DNA from: Bacteroides sp. OM05-12
GTDB taxonomy: Bacteria > Bacteroidota > Bacteroidia > Bacteroidales > Bacteroidaceae
Reading direction: 5' to 3'
Assembly: GCF_003438995.1 (NCBI RefSeq)
Contig: NZ_QSUN01000022.1
Coordinates: 1-64,000, forward strand
Length of the DNA stretch: 64,000 bases
Shown here: positions 1 through 7,413 of the stretch, one piece after another
Layout of the letters: each line of letters starts with the position of its first letter
Numbering within the stretch: the first letter of the stretch is position 1
The notes under the pieces: generated by a model
Told to the model about the DNA's origin: nothing
Seen by the model: only the letters and a program-made list of their open reading frames with translations
Database searches by the model: none
Position numbers and translations under genes: made by a program

Positions 1-7
1 ACAGATT

Positions 8-166
8 AACTAAGTTATATGCATAATAGGAAAAGCCCTCAGGTTTTTACGTTGGTCCGCTTTTAGGGCACAGTCCAGGGGAGTAAGGGATAAAGCATTC
101 TTCTTGTATAGACTTACTAAATTATATGCATAACATGAAAATACCTCAGGGGTTTACGTTAATCCG
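8..166. repeat. Pair of ~50-bp imperfect direct repeats beside a tRNA gene
   Basis: Two copies, about 8-59 and 112-166, share the blocks TTATATGCATAA, CTCAGG, TTTACGTT and TCCG in the same order and spacing. They lie about 100 bp from the 3' end of the tRNA at 265-338, followed by the short doublet GTGTGCAA at about 172 and 190. Repeats of this type next to a tRNA 3' end are typical of arm-type integrase sites at the end of an integrative element. The rest of 1-264 shows no convincing gene. That an element lies to the left is inference. Confidence 0.6.
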
Positions 167-264
167 AAATGTGTGCAATTTGTGTGCAAATGCCCTTATA
201 AACAAAAAAGACAACCAAGAGTGGAAGCCTCCTAATTGCCTAATTTACAAGCCTTTCGGCTTAG

Positions 265-338
265 TAGCGCGACCCAGGATTGAACTGGGGACCTCATGAT
301 TATGAATCATGCGCTCTAACCAGCTGAGCTATCGCGCC
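265..338 (-). tRNA. tRNA with CAU anticodon (Met, or Ile-CAU)
   Basis: A full cloverleaf can be folded on the minus strand: acceptor GGCGCGA with TCGCGCT (first pair G-U) and discriminator A, D arm GCTC/GAGC, anticodon stem CATGA/TCATG with loop TTCATAA, so anticodon CAT, and T arm CCCAG-TTCAATC-CTGGG. CCA is not encoded. The first base pair is not the C-A mismatch of initiators, so this is an elongator Met tRNA or the lysidine-modified Ile tRNA; the sequence alone does not settle which. A small GCC-GAAA-GGC hairpin follows the 3' end at about 250-261. Confidence 0.95.
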
Positions 339-442
339 ATAATTTCTCGATTGCGGGTGCAAAGGTAGATATTTTTTTCACATCCACAAACTTTTCAAAA
401 GGAAAATTCTACGCCAAACAAAAAAAACTTTTTAAATTATGC

Positions 443-472
443 TTTGTAATCAGAAAAAAGTATTTATCTTGC
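443..472 (+). promoter_or_regulatory. Predicted Bacteroidales promoter of the START-like gene
   Basis: TTTG at 443-446 and TATCTTGC at 465-472 match the -33 and -7 elements of the Bacteroidales primary sigma factor (consensus TTTG and TAnnTTTG; one mismatch in the -7), with an 18-nt gap. The gene starts 24 nt downstream. Confidence 0.5.
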
Positions 473-496
473 CGACGTAAAACAGAATAAAGTGCT

Positions 497-883
497 ATGA
501 GAAAAGAAAAGATACATATTGAATATCCACTGAGCGCTACTTCCAAAAGTATCATTTGGGGAGCGATAAGTACTCCCACAGGACTAGAAAACTGGTTTGC
601 CGATAAGGTAAAAGCGCAGGATAAACTTTTTACCTTTATGTGGGGAAAAACAGAAACTAGAGAAGCTGAGATTATAAACATCCGTATATTTTCATTCGTA
701 CGTTTCCGCTGGCTGGACGAAGAAGACCCTAAAGCCTATTTTGAATTCAAAATGAATTATAACGAGCTGACAGGAGATTATATGCTGGAGATTACCGACT
801 TTACTGAACCGGACGAGATAGACGATCAAAAGAAATTATGGGATCTACAAATCGAAACCTTAAGACGTACTTGTGGTATGTAA
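497..883 (+). CDS. START-like (SRPBCC fold) domain protein
   Basis: A 128-aa cytoplasmic protein made of one small domain. The pattern WFADKV near residue 34, then FTFMWG, VRFRW and a run of acidic residues up to the C-terminal helix resembles the START-like/AHSA1 family found as a single-copy gene in Bacteroidetes. Such domains form a helix-grip cavity for hydrophobic ligands, but no ligand is known for this branch. It has no signal peptide. It lies just upstream of the LptF/G-type permease, which has its own promoter, so the two need not be co-transcribed. The family call is from memory of sequence patterns, and the function stays open. Confidence 0.75.
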   Translation: MRKEKIHIEYPLSATSKSIIWGAISTPTGLENWFADKVKAQDKLFTFMWGKTETREAEIINIRIFSFVRFRWLDEEDPKAYFEFKMNYNELTGDYMLEITDFTEPDEIDDQKKLWDLQIETLRRTCGM

Positions 884-930
884 TTATATAAAAATCATAA
901 AAACATAGATATGCTCTCCTTTTTTTATGC

Positions 931-938
931 TAATTTTG
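931..938 (+). promoter_or_regulatory. -7 box of the permease gene
   Basis: TAATTTTG is an exact match to TAnnTTTG. It lies 19 nt before the ATG at 957 and downstream of the ATG at 927. The upstream ATG would therefore not be transcribed, which decides the start of the permease gene. Confidence 0.6.
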
Positions 939-956
939 CGCTCCAATAGTACAAAC

Positions 957-2849
957 ATGTTACGCATAAAGAAATTAGATATATTCATCCTTAAGAGCTT
1001 TACATTGCTCTTTTCCGGAACTTTTTTTATATGCCTCTTCATCTTTATGATGCAGTTCCTGTGGAAATATGTGGATGAATTGGTAGGAAAAGGGCTTGCA
1101 ATAAGTCTTCTTGCACAATTTTTCTTTTATTCAGCCCTTACCCTTGTACCTATATCTCTTCCGCTAGCTATTTTGCTGGCCTCCCTTATTACTTTCGGTA
1201 ATTTTGGAGAACGCTACGAGTTGCTTGCAATGAAAGCAGCTGGTATTTCTTTACTCAAAATTATGCGTCCACTAATCCTGTTTTGTGTTTTTCTCGGATG
1301 CACTTCGTTTTATTTCCAAAACGTAATAGCTCCGAAAGCGCAAGTAAAATTATGGACTCTATTAATCTCCATGCGTCAAAAATCACCGGAAGTAGATATT
1401 CCGGAAGGTGTCTTTTATGACGAAATACCGGAATATAATCTTTATGTTAAACACAAAGACCGCAAAACGGGAAAGCTATATAATCTTATGATTTACAACT
1501 TCTCGGATGGTTTTGAGAATGCACATATTATTGTAGCCGATTCCGGAAGCCTTGAAATGACAGCCGATAAGCAACATCTATACCTACATCTTTATAGCGG
1601 CGAGCAATTTGAGAATCTAAAGTCACAGGAAGCCTCAGCGAAAAATGTGCCTTATCGAAGGGAAACTTTCCGTGAGAAGCATTCTATCATTGAGTTTGAC
1701 GCAAATTTCAATATGGTAGACGCAGGTTTCATGAACGACCAATCCATGAGTAAAGATATGTGGAAGTTACAAGCCTCCATAGATTCCATGTCTACACGAG
1801 TAGACAGTATCGGAAGGCAATACTATAAAGAATCGCGTTCCAATTATACTCCGAGCCAATTATCCCATACAGATTCTACCAAATTAAAGACATCGACTAT
1901 TACGTCTGTTAATGTCGATAGTCTTTATAACACATTGACATTACTCGACAAAAAAAAGATCATAAGCACTTCACTCGGCCGTACAGAAAATTTAGGAAAT
2001 GATTGGGGCTTCAAGAGTTTTACAATAACCGACAGTGACAAGAACATACGTAAACATGAAACGGAATGGCACAATAAAATCACACTATCATTGGCTTGCC
2101 TTATCTTTTTCTTCATCGGTGCACCACTTGGTGCAATCATTCGAAAAGGCGGTCTGGGCATGCCGGTTGTAGTCTCTGTGCTTATCTTCATCATCTACTA
2201 CATTATTAATAATACCGGATATAAAATGGCTCGCGACGGAAATTGGGAAGTCTGGCAAGGTATGTGGATCAGTTCTTTCATCCTCGCACCGATAGGAGTT
2301 TTCTTCACCTATAAGTCTAACAAAGATTCAGTTGTCTTCAATGCCGACACATATCTGTCCTGGATTAAGCGTATCATCGGAATACGCGTAACGCGTCATC
2401 TGTTTAAAAAAGAGGTTATCATTCATGATCCTGACTATAACCGCATAGATAAGGACATAGATACACTCAATACCGATTGCCGGGAATATATACAAAAACA
2501 TCGGCTTACTTCCGTTCCTAACTATATCAACATTTGGAAAAAGAACGAACAAGATGAAGATATTACCATCATCAATGAAAAGATGGAAGCAATGGTAGAC
2601 GAGTTATCCAATACTAAACAAACCGACATACTAAAGTACCTGAACAACTATCCGGTCTTATCGGTTTATGCCCATAAAAGTCCTTTCAAAAAAGAAATAT
2701 TCAACATTATAGCCGGCATTCTGTTTCCAATAGGATTAATTTTCTATTTCAGGATATGGATGTTCCGTATACGATTAAATAAAGATTTGCAGGAAATCAT
2801 CAAGACAAACAAAGAAATACAAAACATTATCAAAAACAATAATATATAG
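957..2849 (+). CDS. LptF/LptG (YjgP/YjgQ) family permease
   Basis: A 630-aa inner-membrane protein of the family that forms the permease of the Lpt system, which moves lipopolysaccharide from the inner to the outer membrane with the ATPase LptB. Membrane segments are visible near the N terminus (about residues 10-35, 50-75 and 95-115), then a long periplasmic region, then three more segments (about 370-460). A charged tail of about 150 residues with one further hydrophobic segment extends beyond the usual YjgP/YjgQ length; long versions occur in Bacteroidetes. The start at 957 ([10 protein letters not shown]) is preferred to the in-frame ATG at 927 because a -7 box covers 931-938. ribBA follows 4 nt downstream, so the two are probably co-transcribed. 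Whether it is LptF or LptG cannot be told. Confidence 0.85.
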   Translation: MLRIKKLDIFILKSFTLLFSGTFFICLFIFMMQFLWKYVDELVGKGLAISLLAQFFFYSALTLVPISLPLAILLASLITFGNFGERYELLAMKAAGISLLKIMRPLILFCVFLGCTSFYFQNVIAPKAQVKLWTLLISMRQKSPEVDIPEGVFYDEIPEYNLYVKHKDRKTGKLYNLMIYNFSDGFENAHIIVADSGSLEMTADKQHLYLHLYSGEQFENLKSQEASAKNVPYRRETFREKHSIIEFDANFNMVDAGFMNDQSMSKDMWKLQASIDSMSTRVDSIGRQYYKESRSNYTPSQLSHTDSTKLKTSTITSVNVDSLYNTLTLLDKKKIISTSLGRTENLGNDWGFKSFTITDSDKNIRKHETEWHNKITLSLACLIFFFIGAPLGAIIRKGGLGMPVVVSVLIFIIYYIINNTGYKMARDGNWEVWQGMWISSFILAPIGVFFTYKSNKDSVVFNADTYLSWIKRIIGIRVTRHLFKKEVIIHDPDYNRIDKDIDTLNTDCREYIQKHRLTSVPNYINIWKKNEQDEDITIINEKMEAMVDELSNTKQTDILKYLNNYPVLSVYAHKSPFKKEIFNIIAGILFPIGLIFYFRIWMFRIRLNKDLQEIIKTNKEIQNIIKNNNI

Positions 2850-2853
2850 AAAT

Positions 2854-4068
2854 ATGAAAGAAAATAAACTTAATACGATTGAAGAGGCTATCGCTGATTT
2901 CCGTGAAGGTAAGTTTGTCATCGTAGTAGATGATGAAGACCGTGAAAATGAAGGCGACCTCATCATTGCAGCCGAAATGATTACTCCTGAAAAAGTAAAT
3001 TTCATGCTTAAACATGCTCGTGGCGTACTTTGTGCTCCCATTACTACCACACGATGCAAAGAGTTGGATTTACCTCATCAGGTAACAGATAATACATCTG
3101 TACTGGGAACTCCCTTTACGGTAACGATCGATAAATTGGAAGGATGTACGACAGGAGTTTCCGCTGCCGACCGTGCCGCAACAATACGTGCACTTGCCGA
3201 CCCAGCCTCTACCCCGGCTACATTTGGACGTCCCGGTCACATCAACCCATTGTATGCACAGGAAAAAGGTGTACTTCGTCGTGCCGGACATACAGAAGCC
3301 GCTATCGATATGGCTCGTTTAGCAGGATTATATCCGGCAGGAGCTTTAATGGAAATTATGAATGAGGACGGTTCGATGGCACGTTTACCGGAACTGCGCA
3401 AAATGGCAGAGCAATATGACCTCAAACTTATTTCTATTGCCGACCTGATAGCTTATCGGCTAAAGCAGGAATCGATTGTGGAAAAAGGTGTAGAAGTCAA
3501 TATGCCTACAGAATACGGACATTTCCATTTGATTCCGTTCCGTCAAAAAAGCAACGGACTAGAGCACATGGCTATTATTAAAGGTGAGCTGCATGAAGAC
3601 GAACCGGTATTGGTCCGCGTACATTCTTCTTGTATGACCGGAGATATACTCGGCTCGCTACGTTGCGACTGCGGTGAGCAATTGCATAAAGCACTGCAAA
3701 TGATTGAAAAAGAAGGTAAAGGTGTTGTCGTTTACCTAAATCAGGAAGGACGCGGTATCGGATTGATGGAAAAAATGAAGGCATATAAATTACAGGAGAA
3801 CGGAATGGACACTGTAGATGCCAATCTTTGTCTGGGACATCAGGCCGACGAACGCGACTATGGTGTAGGAGCACAAATTCTCCGTGAAATCGGTGTGCAT
3901 AAAATGAGGCTGTTAACCAACAATCCGGTTAAACGGGTTGGCTTGGAAGCATACGGACTGGAAATCATCGAAAATGTGCCTATCGAAGTCACACCTAACG
4001 AATACAACGAGCGTTACCTTAAAACCAAAAAGGAGCGTATGGGACATACTTTACATTTCAGCAAATAA
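2854..4068 (+). CDS. ribBA: Bifunctional DHBP synthase / GTP cyclohydrolase II
   Basis: A 404-aa cytoplasmic enzyme giving both starting compounds of riboflavin synthesis. The N-terminal RibB half makes 3,4-dihydroxy-2-butanone 4-phosphate from ribulose 5-phosphate; it shows [10 protein letters not shown] (about residues 26-35), [12 protein letters not shown] and the GHINPL and [14 protein letters not shown] blocks. The C-terminal RibA half opens GTP; it shows the zinc site [19 protein letters not shown] and [10 protein letters not shown], and near the end LLTNNPVKR. The length is normal for RibBA and no key residue is missing. It is 4 nt from the upstream permease and 21 nt from the downstream BI-1 gene, so a three-gene transcript is likely. 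No FMN riboswitch is visible in front of it. Confidence 0.97.
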   Translation: MKENKLNTIEEAIADFREGKFVIVVDDEDRENEGDLIIAAEMITPEKVNFMLKHARGVLCAPITTTRCKELDLPHQVTDNTSVLGTPFTVTIDKLEGCTTGVSAADRAATIRALADPASTPATFGRPGHINPLYAQEKGVLRRAGHTEAAIDMARLAGLYPAGALMEIMNEDGSMARLPELRKMAEQYDLKLISIADLIAYRLKQESIVEKGVEVNMPTEYGHFHLIPFRQKSNGLEHMAIIKGELHEDEPVLVRVHSSCMTGDILGSLRCDCGEQLHKALQMIEKEGKGVVVYLNQEGRGIGLMEKMKAYKLQENGMDTVDANLCLGHQADERDYGVGAQILREIGVHKMRLLTNNPVKRVGLEAYGLEIIENVPIEVTPNEYNERYLKTKKERMGHTLHFSK

Positions 4069-4089
4069 TTTTATTCAAACTTTATAATT

Positions 4090-4788
4090 ATGGAAACAAA
4101 CTCAGTAAGTAAGACCTATGAAAAGAGCGAGCAAATCGCTTTGTTTAGGAATGTCTATCTTTGGATGAGCATGGCACTTGTCATCACCGGATTAACTTCA
4201 TTAGTCGTAGCAGATTCCCCTTCTATACTTTCTGCTATCTTCAGTAACCGGTTTGTATTCTATGTTCTATTATTCGGAGAATTGGGACTGGTATGGTATA
4301 TGTCTGCACGGATAAATTCACTATCTTTCTCAACAGCAACCCTACTCTTTATCTTCTATTCAATCCTGAACGGAGTAACCCTTTCTGTGATATTCCTTAT
4401 CTATACACTTTCGTCCATAGCCTCCACTTTCTTTGTTACAGCGGGCACATTTGCTGTAATGTGTATATACGGCTATGTCACCAAAAAAGATTTAACCAGT
4501 ATCGGTAACCTGTGTTTCATGGCTCTTATCGGACTAATCATTGCAACCGTAGTGAATCTGTTCTGGCAAAATGAAACTCTTTACTGGATTGTCAGCTATG
4601 CCGGAGTACTCATTTTTGTAGGACTGACGGCTTATGATACCCAAAAGATAAAAAAGCTATTGCTTAGTGAAGGTACGGAAGTAAACGAGGGCACACAAAA
4701 GATAGCATTAATGGGGGCGTTAAATTTATATCTTGACTTTATTAACCTGTTTCTTTATCTTCTCAGATTGCTAGGCAACCGTAAATAA
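4090..4788 (+). CDS. Bax inhibitor-1 / YccA family membrane protein
   Basis: A 232-aa protein with seven closely packed hydrophobic segments and hardly any loops. A short polar N terminus (METNSVSKTYEKSEQIALF) and the C-terminal GLTAYDTQKIKKL block followed by a last pair of helices (LNLYLDFINLFLYLLRLLG) are typical of the BI-1/YccA/LFG family. Members form pH-sensitive ion leaks or interact with membrane proteases such as FtsH; the role in Bacteroidales is not established. It starts 21 nt after ribBA and is probably transcribed with it. Confidence 0.9.
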   Translation: METNSVSKTYEKSEQIALFRNVYLWMSMALVITGLTSLVVADSPSILSAIFSNRFVFYVLLFGELGLVWYMSARINSLSFSTATLLFIFYSILNGVTLSVIFLIYTLSSIASTFFVTAGTFAVMCIYGYVTKKDLTSIGNLCFMALIGLIIATVVNLFWQNETLYWIVSYAGVLIFVGLTAYDTQKIKKLLLSEGTEVNEGTQKIALMGALNLYLDFINLFLYLLRLLGNRK

Positions 4789-4890
4789 TATAAGATAAAT
4801 GTATTGATTACAAGCAAAATACTTTCATAATTAAAATATTATAGCTTATTTTGCAGCGGAATACAATCAATTAACAGGAATATAATAATC

Positions 4891-6084
4891 ATGAATCAAC
4901 TTTCAGACCGTCTTAATAGCCTGTCTCCATCAGAAACACTGGCTATGTCACAAAAGAGCAACGAATTAAAGGCTCAAGGCATTGATGTTATTAATTTAAG
5001 TGTGGGCGAACCAGACTTCAACACTCCTGAACATATAAAAGAAGCAGCAAAGAAAGCTATCGATGATAATTTCTCACGCTATTCTCCGGTTCCGGGATAC
5101 CCCGCACTTCGCAACGCCATCGTTGAGAAATTAAAAAAAGAAAACGGATTAGAATATACAGCAGCACAAATATCTTGCTCTAATGGAGCTAAACAATCAG
5201 TTTGCAATGTAGTGATGGCATTGGTAGGTAAAGGTGATGAAGTGATCATTCCTGCACCTTACTGGGTAAGCTATCCGGAAATGGTGAAACTGGCAGATGG
5301 TACGCCTGTTACTATTCCGGCAGGAATCGAACAAGATTTCAAAATTACTCCTGCACAATTGGAAGCAGCTATCACGCCGAAAACCAAAGCACTCATTCTT
5401 TGTTCGCCATCCAACCCTACCGGTTCGGTATACAGCAAAGAAGAATTGGCCGGATTAGCCGCTGTACTGGCAAAGCATCCACAAATAGTTGTGATTGCCG
5501 ATGAAATTTATGAGCATATTAATTACATCGGAAAGCATGAAAGCATTGCACAATTCCCCGAGATATTTGACCGTGTGGTTATCGTGAATGGTGTATCCAA
5601 AGCTTATGCAATGACAGGATGGAGAATCGGTTTCATCGCCGGTCCGGAATGGATTGTAAAAGCGTGCAACAAACTCCAAGGACAATACACTTCCGGTCCT
5701 TGTTCAGTATCTCAAAAGGCTGCCGAAGCTGCTTATACCGGAACACAAGCACCGGTTGAAGAAATGCGTAAAGCATTCGAACGTCGTCGTGACCTGATTG
5801 TGAAACTGGCAAAAGACGTACCGGGATTCGAAGTAAACGTGCCGCAAGGAGCGTTCTATCTGTTCCCTAAATGCGACTATTATTTCGGAAAATCATGCGG
5901 GGATCGCAAAATAAGCAATGCAGCTGATTTAGCAATGTATTTGCTTGAAGTAGGACATGTAGCTTGCGTAGGCGGTGCAGCTTTCGGTGCTCCCGAATGT
6001 ATCCGTATGTCATATGCTACTTCCGACGAAAATATTGAAGAAGCTATCAGACGTATCAAAGATGCTTTAGCGAAATTGAAATAA
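4891..6084 (+). CDS. Pyridoxal-phosphate aspartate/aromatic aminotransferase (class I)
   Basis: A 397-aa cytoplasmic fold-type I aminotransferase. Motifs: SVGEPDFNTPEHI near the N terminus, YSPVPGYPALRNAI, SNGAKQSVCNV for phosphate binding, SPSNPTGSVYSKEEL, VIADEIYEHINY, and the PLP lysine in NGVSKAYAMTGWRIGF (about residue 240). The arginine that binds the substrate carboxylate is in ECIRMSYA near the C terminus. This is the subgroup usually annotated as aspartate aminotransferase AspB/AspC; substrate choice (aspartate, prephenate or aromatic) cannot be read from sequence. A likely promoter is TTATTTTG at 4846-4853 with TTTC 19 nt upstream. A strong hairpin at 6107-6157 follows the stop codon. 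Confidence 0.93.
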   Translation: MNQLSDRLNSLSPSETLAMSQKSNELKAQGIDVINLSVGEPDFNTPEHIKEAAKKAIDDNFSRYSPVPGYPALRNAIVEKLKKENGLEYTAAQISCSNGAKQSVCNVVMALVGKGDEVIIPAPYWVSYPEMVKLADGTPVTIPAGIEQDFKITPAQLEAAITPKTKALILCSPSNPTGSVYSKEELAGLAAVLAKHPQIVVIADEIYEHINYIGKHESIAQFPEIFDRVVIVNGVSKAYAMTGWRIGFIAGPEWIVKACNKLQGQYTSGPCSVSQKAAEAAYTGTQAPVEEMRKAFERRRDLIVKLAKDVPGFEVNVPQGAFYLFPKCDYYFGKSCGDRKISNAADLAMYLLEVGHVACVGGAAFGAPECIRMSYATSDENIEEAIRRIKDALAKLK

Positions 6085-6106
6085 GATAGAATACCTGTTA
6101 TTCAGC

Positions 6107-6157
6107 ATACGGTCCTTTGTTTGCAAACGATAGGAGTTTGTAAACAAAGGACCGTAT
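6107..6157. repeat. Perfect 22-bp hairpin, copy 1 of a dispersed family
   Basis: Left arm 6107-6128, loop GATAGGA (6129-6135), right arm 6136-6157. The arms pair along all 22 positions, with one G-U pair. It follows the aminotransferase stop by 22 nt and is followed by ATCTTTG, so it may act as a terminator in either direction. A second copy at 20483-20533 has the same inner stem and almost the same loop but a different outer stem. A fragment of the second type of right arm (CAATCGACCGTAT) recurs at 6167-6179. Confidence 0.8.
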
Positions 6158-6241
6158 CTTTGTTTTCAATCGACCGTATGTTCATTTTCTGTTCTAAAGG
6201 CAGCCGAAAGGATATAATAAAAAGGCCTTTGGAAACGGCAA

Positions 6242-6279
6242 ACAAAAAAGCCGCCCCCTTACTGAAAAAGGAAGCGACT
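6242..6279 (-). terminator. Rho-independent terminator of the ferredoxin gene
   Basis: On the minus strand AGTCGCTTCC (6279-6270) can pair, with some G-U pairs, with GGGGGCGGCT (6258-6249), followed at once by six T residues. It lies 38 nt past the stop codon of the ferredoxin gene. Confidence 0.7.
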
Positions 6280-6316
6280 CTGTTAGTTAGTCATTCTTTC
6301 TAAATGATTGTATTTA

Positions 6317-6484
6317 TCATGCTGGATGAATTGCTTCAGAAGGACAAGCATCAGCGCAAGTTCCACATTCTGTGCAAAGATCCGGGTTGATATGATAGAT
6401 ATCACCTTCAGAAATTGCTTCTACCGGACATTCATCGATACATGTTCCGCAAGCAATACAATCATCACTAATTACGTAAGCCAT
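6317..6484 (-). CDS. Small 2[4Fe-4S] ferredoxin
   Basis: The minus strand encodes a 55-aa protein starting MAYVISDDCIACGTCIDECP. It has two CxxCxxCxxxCP clusters: CIACGTCIDECP at about residues 9-20 and CTECGTCADACP at about 37-48. Each co-ordinates one [4Fe-4S] cluster, so this is a clostridial-type bacterial ferredoxin, a soluble low-potential electron carrier for enzymes such as pyruvate:ferredoxin oxidoreductase. Both clusters are complete. Its own promoter (TAATTTTG, 6532-6525) and terminator (6279-6242) make it a single-gene transcript. It is short enough to be missed by gene callers with a length cut-off. Confidence 0.95.
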   Translation of the reverse strand: MAYVISDDCIACGTCIDECPVEAISEGDIYHINPDLCTECGTCADACPSEAIHPA

Positions 6485-6524
6485 TTTCTTTAAAATTTAA
6501 ATTATTAGTACTAATTTGTTCGGG

Positions 6525-6532
6525 CAAAATTA
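6525..6532 (-). promoter_or_regulatory. -7 box of the ferredoxin gene
   Basis: TAATTTTG on the minus strand matches TAnnTTTG exactly, 40 nt before the ferredoxin ATG. No clear TTTG -33 element is seen at the expected distance. Confidence 0.55.
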
Positions 6533-6634
6533 CACGTTTTATTGGATTGACGAAATGTTTCCGATATAATTTAGACTAATTTGGATTAAATCTAAATAAA
6601 TATCCTACAGCTTAAGATGTATGGATGATTTTTA

Positions 6635-6642
6635 TAAATTTG
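6635..6642 (+). promoter_or_regulatory. -7 box of the PorT-like gene
   Basis: TAAATTTG matches TAnnTTTG exactly and lies 43 nt before the ATG at 6686. Confidence 0.55.
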
Positions 6643-6685
6643 CACCGCAATAAGAACAAAGGATTTCCGTTATTGATACATAAAC

Positions 6686-7396
6686 ATGGAAGAATTGAAG
6701 AAGTATTTCACTATATTACTCCTGCTGACATTATCTTTCACCGTCTATTCACAGACCAGAAAGATACAAAACCGCCCTTATATAGACCAGCGGAGGTTGC
6801 ACTATGGGTTTACGATAGGGATACATACACAGGACCTCAAGTTTAGAAATAACGGTTACATCACGGAAGACGGTCAATCATGGTTTGCCGATATAGGGGA
6901 ATATTCACCGGGATTCACAGTCGGTGTGCTCGGCGAACTCTATTTAAACCAATATCTTGCCCTTCGATTGATTCCTTCATTGGAATTCGGAGACAAAAAA
7001 ATTATTTTTCGCGAGAAAGAAACCGGAGAGGAGTATAAACAAACGATGAAATCATGTTATATCTCTCTGCCGCTCGACTTAAAATTCAGTGCCGAACGTT
7101 TTAATAATTATCGTCCTTACATCGTTGCAGGAATATGTCCGTCTATTGATTTAGGAAAAAAGAAGCAAAAAGCCTTATTAACGAAAAGCATGGATTTTGC
7201 AGTGGAGATTGGTTTGGGATGTGATTTCTATCTTCCTTTCTTTAAGCTGATTCCCGAACTAAAATTCCGTTTCGGTCTTGCCGATTTATTGGAAAAGAAA
7301 CGTAATGATCTCACGGATATGTCACTCATGAAGTTTACCCAATCCATAGACCGGGTAAACTCAAGAATGATTGTCCTTTCTTTCTATTTCGAGTAA
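6686..7396 (+). CDS. PorT-family outer-membrane beta-barrel protein
   Basis: A 236-aa exported protein. Residues 1-23 form a signal peptide (charged MEELKK, hydrophobic FTILLLLTLSFTV, cleavage near YSQ). The rest alternates polar and hydrophobic residues in barrel-like strands, with G-rich turns (YGFTIGIHTQDLKF, GFTVGVLGELYLNQYLALRLIPSLEFG) and a final strand ending in FYFE, an aromatic C terminus that suits outer-membrane insertion. This matches the PorT/outer-membrane beta-barrel family of Bacteroidetes. PorT itself belongs to the type IX secretion system in Porphyromonas, but many gut Bacteroidales carry PorT-like barrels without that system, so a secretion role is not claimed. The gene is convergent with the GH3 fusion gene, only 17 nt away. 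Confidence 0.8.
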   Translation: MEELKKYFTILLLLTLSFTVYSQTRKIQNRPYIDQRRLHYGFTIGIHTQDLKFRNNGYITEDGQSWFADIGEYSPGFTVGVLGELYLNQYLALRLIPSLEFGDKKIIFREKETGEEYKQTMKSCYISLPLDLKFSAERFNNYRPYIVAGICPSIDLGKKKQKALLTKSMDFAVEIGLGCDFYLPFFKLIPELKFRFGLADLLEKKRNDLTDMSLMKFTQSIDRVNSRMIVLSFYFE

Positions 7397-7413
7397 ATAC
7401 ATTTCGGATCAGA

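Noticed and set aside
6121..6303. 60-codon plus-strand ORF after the aminotransferase gene
   Set aside because: It lies within the hairpin repeat and the ferredoxin terminator, has no start signal and no protein-like composition.
6308..6493. Plus-strand ORF of 61 codons
   Set aside because: It is the complement of the ferredoxin gene, whose two cysteine clusters are clear on the minus strand.
6686..7396. Evidence for a complete type IX secretion system from the PorT-like protein and the LRR C-terminal tail
   Set aside because: Both families also occur in species without the system, and no other Por genes are in the window.
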